Shown here piece by piece: positions 25,801 to 37,600 of a stretch of DNA of 64,000 nucleotides. Position numbers and translations under genes: made by a program. The stretch's first letter is position 1. The number at the start of each line of letters is the position of its first letter. The notes beneath the pieces were generated by a model that was given only the letters and a program-made list of their open reading frames with translations, was not told the origin of the DNA and made no database searches. The DNA is taken from positions 188,001 through 252,000 of the forward strand of contig NC_079876.1 of NCBI RefSeq assembly GCF_029227915.1. Reading direction: 5' to 3'. The DNA comes from Hydractinia symbiolongicarpus. Taxonomy: Eukaryota; Cnidaria; Hydrozoa; Anthoathecata; Hydractiniidae.

Positions 25801-28345
25801 AAAATAATTTAAAAATCGTTCGGGAAATGAGTTTACACCCTGGGTACTTTCTTTGTATACTTTTGACTATACGGGCCGAGTCCGGGATTTACGGGAAATC
25901 GCAGGTTTTCGTTTGCCGGCGATTAAACTTCTTTTAATCAGCGTCTCATCAAAAATGAAAACATTTTTGAAAACTACAAGTCTGATGCGTTTTAGTGGTG
26001 AAAAAATAATTTAAAAATTCGTTCGGGAAATGAGTTTACTCACTGGGTACTTTCCTTGTATACTTTTGATTATACGGGCCGAGTCCGGGATTTACGGGAA
26101 ATCGCGGGTTTTCGTTTGCCGGCGATTAAACATCTTTTATTCAGCGTCTCATCAAAAATGAAGACATTTTTAAAAACTATAAGTCCCATGGGCTTTAGTG
26201 GTGAAATAATAATTTAAAAAATCGTTTGGGAAATGAGTTTACTCCGTGGGTACTTTCTTTGTATACTTTTGACTATACGGGCCGAGTCCAGGATTTACGG
26301 GAAATCGCAGGTTTTCATTTGCCGGCGATTAAACTTCTTTTATTCAGCTTCTCATTAAAAATGAAAACATTTTTGAAAACTACAAGTCTCATGCGTTTTA
26401 GTGGTGAATAAATAATTTAAAAAATCGTTCGGGAAATGAGTTTACTCCCTGGGTACTTTCTTTGTAAACTTTTGACTATACGGGCCAAGCCGGGATTTAC
26501 GGGAAATCGCTGGTTTTTGTTTGCCGGCGATTAAACTTCTTTTATTCAGCGTCTCATCAAAAATGAAAACATTTTTAAAAACTACAAGTCTTATGCGTTT
26601 TAGTGGTGAAAAAATAATTTAAAAAATCGTTCTGGAAATGAGTTTACTCCCTGGGTACTTTCTTTGTATACATTCAACTATACGTGCCAAGCCCGGGATT
26701 TACGGGAAATCGCGGGTTTTCGTTTGCCGGCGATTAAACTTCTTATATTCAGCGTCACATCAAAAATGAAAACATTTTTGAAAACTACAAGTCTCGTGCG
26801 TTTTAGTGGTGAAAAAATAATTTAAAAAATCGTTCGAGAAATGAGTTTACACCCTGGGTACTTTCTTTGTATACTTTGACTATACGGGCCGAGTCCGGGA
26901 TTTACGGGAAATCGCAGGTTTTCGTTTGCCGGCGATTAAACTTCTTTTATTCAGCGTCTCATCAAAAATGAAAACATTTTTGAAAACTACAAGTCTCATG
27001 CGTTTTAGTGGTGAAAAAATAATTTAAAAATTCGTTCGGGAAATGAGTTTACTCACAGGGTACTTTCTTTGTATACATTCGACTATACGGGCTAAGCCCG
27101 GGATTTACGGGAAATCGCGGGTTTTCGTTTGCCGGCGATTAAACCTCTTTCATTAAGCGTCTCATCAAAAATGAAAACATTTTTAAAAAATACAAGTCTC
27201 ATGCGTTTTAGTGGTGAAAAAAAAAATTAAAAAATCGTTCGGGAAATGAGTTTACTCCCTGGGTACTTTCTTTGTATACATTCGACTATACGGGCGAAGC
27301 CCCGGGTTTACGGGAAAACGCGGGATTTCGTTTGCCGGCGATTAAACCTCTTTCATTAAGCGTCTCATCAAAAATGAAAACATTTTTGAAAACTACAAGT
27401 CTCATGCGTTTTAGTGTTGAAAAAATAATTTAAAAAATCGTTCTGGAAATGAGTTTACTCCCTGGGTACTTTCTTTGTATACATTCGACTATACGGGCCA
27501 AGCCCGGGATTTACGGGAAATCGCGGGTTTTCGTTTGCCGGTGATTAAACCTCTTTTATTAAGCGTCTCATCAAAAATGAAAACATTTTTGAAAACTATA
27601 AGTCTCATGCGTTTTAGTGGTGAAAAAATAATTTAAAAAATCGTTCGAGAAATGAGTTTACACCCTGGGTACTTTCTTTGTATACTTTTGATTATACGGG
27701 CCGAGTCCGGGATTTACGGGAAATCGCGGGTTTTCGTTTGCCGGCGATTAAACATCTTTTATTCAGCGTCTCATCAAAAATGAAGACATTTTTAAAAACT
27801 ATAAGTCCCATGGGCTTTAGTGGTGAAATAATAATTTAAAAAATCGTTTGGGAAATGAGTTTACTCCGTGGGTACTTTCTTTGTATACTTTTGACTATAC
27901 GGGCCGAGTCCAGGATTTACGGGAAATCGCAGGTTTTCATTTGCCGGCGATTAAACTTCTTTTATTCAGCGTCTCATTAAAAATGAAAACATTTTTGAAA
28001 ACTACAAGTCTCATGCGTTTTAGTGGTGAATAAATAATTTAAAAAATCGTTCGGGAAATGAGTTTACTCCCTGGGTACTTTCTTTGTAAATTTTTGACTA
28101 TACGGGCCAAGCCGGGATTTACGGGAAATCGCTGGTTTTTGTTTGCCGGCGATTAAACTTCTTTTATTCAGCGTCTCATCAAAAATGAAAACATTTTTAA
28201 AAACTACAAGTCTTATGCGTTTTAGTGGTGAAAAAATAATTTAAAAAATCGTTCTGGAAATGAGTTTACTCCCTGGGTACTTTCTTTGTATACATTCAAC
28301 TATACGGGCCAAGCCCGGGATTTACGGGAAATCGCGGGTTTTCGT
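25801..28345. repeat. Superfamily-I HOR fragment with octamer duplication (offset 1622 bp)
   Basis: This begins like the later part of the A-D unit ('cttcttttaatcagcg', 'acaagtctgatgcg', 'aagtcccatgggc', 'gtggtgaataaataat'). The part at about 26060-26690 recurs at about 27680-28310. Both copies carry the rare 'atgaagacatttttaaaaac' (26158 and 27780) and 'gctggtttttgtttgcc' (about 26509 and 28131). At about 26730 a fused family-2/family-1 monomer appears ('ggcgattaaacttcttatat' after 'gccaagccc'). Confidence 0.8.
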
Positions 28346-31080
28346 TTGCCGGTGATTAAACCTCTTTCATTAAGCGTCTCATCAAAAATGAAAATATTTT
28401 TAAAAACTACAAGTCTCATGCGTTTTAGTGGTGAAAAAAAAATTTAAAAAATCGTTCGGGAAATGAGTTTACTCCCTGGGTACTTTCTTTGTATACTTTT
28501 GACTATACGGGCCGAGTCCGGGATTTACGGGAAATCGCAGGTTTTCGTTTGCCGGCGATTAAACTTCTTTTATTCAGCGTCTCATCAAAAATAAAAACAT
28601 TTTTGAAAACTACAAGTCTCATGCGTTTTAGTGGTGAAAAAATAATTTAAAAATTCGTTCGGGAAATGAGTTTACTCACAGGGTACTTTCTTTGTATACA
28701 TTCGACTATACGGGCCAAGCCCGGGATTTACGGGAAATCGCGGGTTTTCGTTTGCCGGCGATTAAACCTCTTTCATTAAGCGTCTCATCAAAAATGAAAA
28801 CATTTTTAAAAAATGCAAGTCTCATGCGTTTTAGTGGTGAAAAAAAAATTAAAAAATCGTTCGGGAAATGAGTTCACTCCCTGGGTACTTTCTTTGTATA
28901 CATTCGACTATACGGGCCAAGCCCCGGGTTTACGGGAAAACGCGGGATTTCGTTTGCCGGCGATTAAACCTCTTTCATTAAGCGTCTCATCAAAAATGAA
29001 AACATTTTTGAAAACTACAAGTCTCATGCGTTTTAGTGTTGAAAAAATAATTTAAAAAATCGTTCTGGAAATGAGTTTACTCCCTGGGTACTTTCTTTGT
29101 ATACATTCGACTATACGGGCCAAGCCCGGGATTTACGGGAAATCGCGGGTTTTCGTTTGCCGGTGATTAAACCTCTTTCATTAAGCGTCTCATCAAAAAT
29201 GAAAACATTTTTGAAAACTATAAATCTCATGCGTTTTAGTGGTGAAAAAAAAATTTAAAAAATCGTTCGGGAAATGAGTTTACTCCCTGGGTACTTTCTT
29301 TGTATACATTTGACTATACGGGCCAAGCCCCGGATTTACGGAAAACGCGGGATTTCGTTTGCCGGCGATTAAACCTCTTTCATTAAGCGTCTCATCAAAA
29401 ATGAAAACATTTTTAAAAACTACAAGTCTCATGCGTTTTAGTGGTGAAAAAAAAATTTAAAAATTCGTTCGGGAAATGAGTTTACTCCCTGGGTACTTTC
29501 TTTGTATACTTTTGACTATACGGGCCGAGTCCGGGATTTACGGGAAATCGCAGGTTTTCGTTTCCGGCGATTAAACTTCTTATATTCAGCGTCATATCAA
29601 AAATGAAAACATTTTTGAAAACTACAAGTTTCATGCGTTTTAGTGGTGAAAAAATAATTTAAAAAATCGTTCGAGAAATGAGTTTACACCCTGGGTACTT
29701 TCTTTGTATACTTTTGACTATGTGGGCCGAGTCCGGGATTTACGGGAAATCGCAGGTTTTCGTTTGCCGGCGATTAAACTTCTTTTATTCAGCGTCTCAT
29801 CAAAAATAAAAACATTTTTGAAAACTACAAGTCTCATGCGTTTTAGTGGTGAAAAAATAATTTAAAAATTCGTTCGGGAAATGAGTTTACTCACAGGGTA
29901 CTTTCTTTGTATACATTCGACTATACGGGCCAAGCCCGGGATTTACGGGAAATCGCGGGTTTTCGTTTGCCGGCGATTAAACCTTTTTCATTAAGCGTCT
30001 CATCAAAAATGAAAACATTTTTAAAAAATACAAGTCTCATGCGTTTTAGTGGTGAAAAAAAAATTAAAAAATCATTCGGGAAATGAGTTTACTCCCTGGG
30101 TACTTTCTTTGTATACATTCGACTATACGGGCCAAGCCCCGGGTTTACGGGAAAACGCGGGATTTCGTTTGCCGGCGAATAAACCTCTTTTATTCAGCGT
30201 CTCATTAAAAATGAAAACATTTTTGAAAACTACAAGTCTCATGCGTTTTAGTGGTGAATAAATAATTTAAAAAATCATTCGGGAAATGAGTTTACTCCCT
30301 GGGTACTTTCTTTGTATACATTCGACTATACGGGCCAAGCCCCGGGTTTACGGGAAAACGCGGGATTTCGTTTGCCGGCGAATAAACCTCTTTTATTCAG
30401 CGTCTCATTAAAAATGAAAACATTTTTGAAAACTACAAGTCTCATGCGTTTTAGTGGTGAATAAATAATTTAAAAAATCGTTCGGGAAATGAGTTTACTC
30501 CCTGGGTACTTTCTTTGTAAACTTTTGACTATACGGGCCAAGCCGGGATTTACGGGAAATCGCTGGTTTTTGTTTGCTGGTGATTAAACCTCTTTCATTA
30601 AGCGTCTCATCAAAAATGAAAACATTTTTAAAAACTACAAGTCTCATGCGTTTTAGTGGTGAAAAAATAATTTAAAAAATCGTTCTGGAAATGAGTTTAC
30701 TCCCTGGGTACTTTCTTTGTATACATTCAACTATACGGGCCAAGCCCGGGATTTACGGGAAATCGCGGGATTTCGTTTGCCGGCGATTAAACCTCTTTCA
30801 TTAAGCGTCTCATCAAAAAGGAAAAATTTTTTGAAAACTACAAGTCTCATGCGTTTTAGTGGTGGAAAAATAATTTAAAAAATCGTTCGGGAAAAGAGTT
30901 TACTCCCTGGGTACTTTCTTTGTATACTTTTCACTATACGGGCCGAGTCCGGGATTTACGGGAAATCGCAGGTTTTCGTTTGCCGGCGATTAAACTTCTT
31001 ATATTCAGAGTCACATCAAAAATGAAAACATTTTTGAAAACTACAAGTCTCATGCGTTTTAGTGGTGAAAAAAAAATTTA
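28346..31080. repeat. Mosaic end of superfamily I with hexamer and single-monomer duplications
   Basis: The block at about 28560-28850 recurs at about 29775-30065 (offset 1215 bp), with shared 'aaaaataaaaacatttttg', 'actcacagggtac' and 'tttttaaaaaat'. Next, the monomer with 'aatcattcggg' and 'ggcgaataaacctc' is present twice 203 bp apart ('gcgaataaacc' ending near 30180 and 30383). The block ends with the short-core and 'gggaaaagag' monomers and 'cagagtcacatc' (about 31005), the last appearance of the superfamily-I 'gtcacatc' variant that I saw. Confidence 0.75.
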
Positions 31081-31740
31081 AAAAATCGTTCGGGAAATGA
31101 GTTTACTCCTTGGGTACTTTCTTTGTATACTTTAGACTTTACGGGCCAAGCCTGGATTTACGGGAAATGGCGGGTTTTTGTTTGCCGGCGATTAAACTTC
31201 TTTTATTCAGCGTCTCATCAAAAATGAAAACATTTTTGAAAACTACAAGTCTCATGCGTTTTGGGGGTGGGAAAGTAATATAAAAAATCGTTCGGGAAAT
31301 GAATTTACTCCCTGGGTACTTTCTTTGCATACTTTTGACTATACGGCCGATTCAAGGATTTACGGGAAATCGCAGGTTTTCGTTTGCCGGCGATTAAACT
31401 TCTTTTATTCAGCGTCTCATCAAAAATGAAAACAATTTTGAAAACTACAAGTCTCATGCGTTTTATTGGTGAAAAATAATTTTAAAAATCGTTCGGGAAA
31501 TGAGTTTACTCCTTGGGTACTTTCTTTGTATACTTTAGACTTTACGGGCCAAGCCTGGATTTACGGGAAATGGCGGGTTTTTGTTTGCCGGCGATTAAAC
31601 TTCTTTTATTCAGCGTCTCATCAAAAATGAAAACATTTTTGAAAACTACAAGTCTCATGCGTTTTGGGGGTGGGAAAGTAATATAAAAAATCGTTCGGGA
31701 AATGAATTTACTCCCTGGGTACTTTCTTTGCATACTTTTG
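31081..31740. repeat. Dimer duplication at the superfamily boundary (offset 403 bp)
   Basis: A monomer with 'tactttagactttacgg', 'gccaagcctggattt', 'aaatggcgggtttttg' and the unusual 'gttttgggggtgggaaagta' end occurs at about 31100 and again 403 bp later. It is separated by a monomer with 'tacggccgattcaagg' and 'cgttttattggtg'. These variants are rare to the left. The 'gtaatataaaaaatcg' ending, frequent in the second half of the window, appears here first. Confidence 0.82.
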
Positions 31741-32329
31741 ACTATACGGGCCGAGTCCGGGATTTTCGGGGAGTCGCGGGTTTTCGTTTACCGGCGATTA
31801 AACCTCTTTTATTCAGCGTCTCATCAAAAATGAAAACATTTTTGAAAACTACAAGTCTCATGCGTTTTAGTGGTGAAAAGATAATTTAAAAAATCGTTTT
31901 GGAAATGAGTTTACTCACAGGGTAATTTCTTTGTATACATTCGACTATACGGGCCAAGCCCGGGATTTACGGGAAATCGCGGGTTTTTGTTTGCCGGCGA
32001 TTAAACCACTTTCATTAAACGTCTCATCAAAAATGAAAACATTTCTGAAAACTACAAGTCTCATGCGTTTTAGTGGTGAAAAAATAATTTAAAAAATCGT
32101 TCGGGAAATGAGTTTACTCCCTGGGTACTTTCTTTGTATACTTTTGACTATACGGGCCGAGTCCGGGATTTACGGGAAATCGCAGGTTTTCGTTTGCCGG
32201 CGATTAAACTTCTTTTATTCAGCGTCTCATCAAAAATGAAAACATTTTTAAAAACTACAAGTCTCATGGGCTTTAGTGGTGAAATAACAATTTAAAAAAT
32301 CGTTTGGGAAATGAGTTTACTCCCTGGGT
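31741..32329. repeat. Three transitional satellite monomers
   Basis: Three unduplicated monomers link the two superfamilies. One has 'gggattttcggggagtcg' and 'gtttaccggcg'. One has 'actcacagggtaatttc' and the first 'aaaccactttcattaaacg', a hallmark of the second half. The third is close to the general consensus and ends 'catgggctttagtgg' with 'gaaataacaat'. No gene or other element is seen. Confidence 0.75.
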
Positions 32330-34665
32330 ACTTTCTTTGTATACTTTTGACTATACGGGCCAAGCCGGGATTTACGGGAAATGGCGGGTTTTTGTTTGCC
32401 GGCGATTAAACTTCTTTTATTCAGCGTCTCATCAAAAATGAAAAGATTTTTGAAAACTACAAGTCTCATGCGTTTTGGGGGGGAAAAGTAATACAAAAAA
32501 TCGTTCGGGAAATGAGTTTACTCCCTGGATACTTTCTTTGTATACTTTTGACTATACGGGCCGAGTCCGGGATTTACGGGGAGTCGCGGGTTTTCGTTTG
32601 CCGGCGATTAAACTTCTTTTATTCAGCGTCTCATCAAAAAATGAAAACAATTTTAAAAACTACAAGTCTCATGGGCTTTAGTGGTGAAATAATAATTTAA
32701 AAATTCGATTGGGAAGTTAGTTCACTCCCTGGGTACTTTCTTTGTATACTTTTGACTATACGGGCCGTGTCCGGGATTTACGGGAAATCGCAGGTTTTCG
32801 TTTGCCGGCGTATAAACTTCTTTTATTCAACGTCTCATCAAAAATGAAAACATTTTTAAAAACTACAATTCTCATGCGTTTTAGTGGTGAAAAAATAAAT
32901 TAAAAAATCGTTCGGAAAATGAGTTTACTCCCTGGGTACTACCTTTGTATACTTTTGACTATACGGGCCAAGCCCGGGATTTACGGGAAATCGCGGGTTT
33001 TCGTTTGCCGGCGATTAAACCACTTTCATTAAGCGTCTCATCAAAAATGAAAACATTTTTAATAACTACAAGTCTCATGGGCTTTAGTGGTGAAATAATA
33101 ATTTAAAAAATCGTTTGGGAAATGAGTTTACTTCCTGGGTACTTTCTTTTTATACTTTTGAGTATACGGGCCGAGTCCGGGATTTACGGGAAATCGCAGG
33201 TTTTCGTTTGCCGGCGATTAAACTTCTTTTATTCAGCGTCTCATCACAAATGAAAACATTTTTAAAAACTACAATTCTCATGCGTTTTAGTGGTGAAAAA
33301 ATAAATTAAAAAATCGTTCGGAAAATGAGTTTACTCCCTGGGTACTACCTTTGTATACTTTTGACTATACGGGCCAAGCCCGGGATTTACGGGAAATCGC
33401 GGGTTTTCGTTTGCCGGCGATTAAACCACTTTCATTAAGCGTCTCATCAAAAATGAAAACATTTTTAATAACTACAAGTCTCATGGGCTTTAGTGGTGAA
33501 ATAATAATTTAAAAAATCGTTTGGGAAATGAGTTTACTCCCTGGGTACTTTCTTTGTATACTTTTGACTATACGGGCCGAGTCCAGGATTTACGGGAAAT
33601 CGCAGGTTTTCGTTTGCCGGCGATTAAACTTCTTTTATTCAGCGTCTCATTAAAAATGAAAACATTTTTGAAAACTACAAGTCTCATGCGTTTTATTGGT
33701 GAAAAAATAATTATAAAAATCGTTCGGGAAATAAGTTTACTCCTTGGGTACTTTCTTTGTATACTTTTGACTATACGGGCCAAGCCGGGATTTACGGGAA
33801 ATGGCGGGTTTTTGTTTGCCGGCGATTAAACTTCTTTTATTCAGCGTCTCATCAAAAATGAAAAGATTTTTGAAAACTACAAGTCTCATGCGTTTTGGGG
33901 GGGAAAAGTAATACAAAAAATCGTTCGGGAAATGAGTTTACTCCCTGGATACTTTCTTTGTATACTTTTGACTATACGGGCCGAGTCCGGGATTTACGGG
34001 GAGTCGCGGGTTTTCGTTTGCCGGCGATTAAACTTCTTTTATTCAGCGTCTCATCAAAAAATGAAAACAATTTTAAAAACTACAAGTCTCATGGGCTTTA
34101 GTGGTGAAATAATAATTTAAAAATTCGATTGGGAAGTTAGTTCACTCCCTGGGTACTTTCTTTGTATACTTTTGACTATACGGGCCGTGTCCGGGATTTA
34201 CGGGAAATCGCAGGTTTTCGTTTGCCGGCGTATAAACTTCTTTTATTCAACGTCTCATCAAAAATGAAAACATTTTTAAAAACTACAATTCTCATGCGTT
34301 TTAGTGGTGAAAAAATAAATTAAAAAATCGTTCGGAAAATGAGTTTACTCCCTGGGTACTACCTTTGTATACTTTTGACTATACGGGCCAAGCCCGGGAT
34401 TTACGGGAAATCGCGGGTTTTCGTTTGCCGGCGATTAAACCACTTTCATTAAGCGTCTCATCAAAAATGAAAACATTTTTAATAACTACAAGTCTCATGG
34501 GCTTTAGTGGTGAAATAATAATTTAAAAAATCGTTTGGGAAATGAGTTTACTTCCTGGGTACTTTCTTTTTATACTTTTGAGTATACGGGCCGAGTCCGG
34601 GATTTACGGGAAATCGCAGGTTTTCGTTTGCCGGCGATTAAACTTCTTTTATTCAGCGTCTCATC
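32330..34665. repeat. Heptamer HOR, superfamily II (offset 1420 bp)
   Basis: The segment from about 32330 recurs from about 33750 with almost identical sequence. Markers are 'gccaagccgggattt' with 'aaatggcgggtttttg', 'gttttgggggggaaaagtaa' (32472 and 33892), 'ctggatactttc', 'ggggagtcgcggg', 'gattgggaagttagttcac' (about 32707 and 34127), 'gccgtgtccgg', 'ggcgtataaac', 'gggtactacctttg' and 'ttcctgggtactttcttttt'. A two-monomer duplication inside the first copy (about 32880-33090 and 33286-33496, offset 406) makes the unit seven monomers long. Confidence 0.88.
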
Positions 34666-37600
34666 AAAAATGAAAACATTTTTGAAAACTACAAGTCTCA
34701 TGCGTTTTAGTGGTGAAAAAATAATTTTAAAATTCGTTCGGGAAATGTGTTTACTCACTGGGTACTTTCCTTGTATACTTTTGACTATACGGACCGAGTC
34801 CGGGATTTACGGGAAATCGCGGGTTTTCCTTTGCCGGCGATTAAACATCTTTTATTCAGCGTCTCATTAAAAATGAAAACATTTTTGAAAACTACAAGTC
34901 TCATGCGTTTTAGTGGTGAAAAAATAATTTAAAAAATCGTTCGGGAAATGAGTTTACTCCCTGGGTACTTTCTTTGTATACTTTTGACAATACGGGCCGA
35001 GCCGGGATTTACGGGAAATGGCGGGTTTTTGTTTGCCGGCGATTAAACTTCTTTTATTCAGCGTCTCATCAAAAATGAAAACATTTTTGAAAACTACAAG
35101 TCTCATGCGTTTTAGTGGTGAAAAAGTAATATAAAAAATCGTTCGGGAAATGAGTTTACTCCCTGGGTACTTTCTTTGTATACTTTTGACTATACGGGCC
35201 GAGTCCGGGATTTACGGGAAATCGCGGGTTTTCGTTTGCCGGCGATCAAACTTCTTTTATTCAGCGTCTCATCAAAAATGAAAACATTTTTAAAAACTAC
35301 AGGTCTCATGGGCTTTAGTGGTGAAATAATAATTTAAAAAATCGTTTGGGAAATTAGTTTACTCCCTGGGTACTTTCTTTGTATACTTTTGACTATACGG
35401 GCCGAGTCCGGGATTTACCGGAAATCGCAGGTTTTCGTTTGCCGGCGATTAAACTTCTTTTATTCAGCGTCTCATCAAAAATGAAAACATTTTTGAAAAC
35501 TACAATTCTCATGCGTTTTAGTGGTGAAAAAATAAATTAAAAAATCGTTCGGGAAATGAGTTTACTCCCTGGGTACTACCTTTGTATACTTTTGACTATA
35601 CGGGCCAAGCCCGGGATTTACGGGAAATCGCGGGTTTTCGTTTGCCGGCGATTAAACTTCTTTTATTCAGCGTCTCATCAGAAATGAAAACATTTTTGAA
35701 AACTACAATTCTCATGTGTTTTAGTGGGGAAAAAATAATTTAAAAAATCGTTCTGGAAATGAGTTTACTCACAGGGTACTTTCTTTGTATACATTCGACT
35801 ATACGGGCCAAGAGCGGGATTTACGCGAAATCGCGGGTTTTCGTTTGCCGGCGATTAAACCTCTTTCATTAAGCGTGTCATCAAAAATGAAAACATTTTT
35901 GAAAACTACAAGTCTCATGCGTTTTAGTGGTGATAAAAAAAAAATCGTTCGGGAAATGAGTGTACTCCCTGGGTACTTTCTTTGTATACAGTCGACTATA
36001 CGGGCCAAGCCTGGGATTTACGGGAAATCGCGGGATTTTGTTTGCCGGCGATTAAACCTCTTTTATTAAGCGCCTCAACAAAAATGAAAACATTTTTGAA
36101 TACTGCAAGTCTCATGCGTTTTAGTAGTGGAAAGAAAATTTAAAAAATCGTTTTGGAAATGAGTTTACTCACAGGGTACTTTCTTTGTATACATTCGACT
36201 ATACGGGCCAAGCCCGGGATTTACGGGAAATCGCGGGTTTTCGTTTGCGGGCGATTAAACTTCTTTTATTCAGCGTCTCATCAAAAAATGAAAACAATTT
36301 TAAAAACTACAAGTCTCATGGGCTTTAGTGGTGAAATAATAATTTAAAAAATCGATTGGGAAGTTAGTTTACTCCCTGGGTACTTTCTTTGTATACTTTT
36401 GACTATACGGGCCGTGTCCGGGATTTACGGGAAATCGCAGGTTTTCGTTTGCCGGCGATTAAACTTCTTTTATTCAACGTCTCATCAAAAATGAAAACAT
36501 TTTTAAAAACTACAATTCTCATGCGTTTTAGTGGTGAAAAAATAAATTAAAAAATCGTTCGGAAAATGAGTTTACTCCCTGGGTACTACCTTTGTATACT
36601 TTTGACTATACGGGCCGAGTCCGGGATTTACGGGAAATCGCGGGTTTTCGTTTGCCGGCGATCAAACTTCTTTTATTCAGCGTCTCATCAAAAATGAAAA
36701 CATTTTTAAAAACTACAGGTCTCATGGGCTTTAGTGGTGAAATAATAATTTAAAAAATCGTTTGGGAAATTAGTTTACTCCCTGGGTACTTTCTTTGTAT
36801 ACTTTTGACTATACGGGCCGAGTCCGGGATTTACCGGAAATCGCAGGTTTTCGTTTGCCGGCGATTAAACTTCTTTTATTCAGCGTCTCATCAAAAATGA
36901 AAACATTTTTGAAAACTACAATTCTCATGCGTTTTAGTGGTGAAAAAATAAATTAAAAAATCGTTCGGGAAATGAGTTTACTCCCTGGGTATTACCTTTG
37001 TATACTTTTGACTATACGGGCCAAGCCCGGGATTTACGGGAAATCGCGGGTTTTCGTTTGCCGGCGATTAAACTTCTTTTATTCAGCGTCTCATCAGAAA
37101 TGAAAACATTTTTGAAAACTACAATTCTCATGTGTTTTAGTGGGGAAAAAATAATTTAAAAAATCGTTCTGGAAATGAGTTTACTCACAGGGTACTTTCT
37201 TTGTATACATTCGACTATACGGGCCAAGAGCGGGATTTACGCGAAATCGCGGGTTTTCGTTTGCCGGCGATTAAACCTCTTTCATTAAGCGTCTCATCAA
37301 AAATGAAAACATTTTTGAAAACTACAAGTCTCATGCGTTTTAGTGGTGATAAAAAAAAAATCGTTCGGGAAATGAGTGTACTCCCTGGGTACTTTCTTTG
37401 TATACAGTCGACTATACGGGCCAAGCCTGGGATTTACGGGAAATCGCGGGATTTTGTTTGCCGGCGATTAAACCTCTTTTATTAAGCGCCTCAACAAAAA
37501 TGAAAACATTTTTGAATACTGCAAGTCTCATGCGTTTTAGTAGTGGAAAGAAAATTTAAAAAATCGTTTTGGAAATGAGTTTACTCACAGGGTACTTTCT

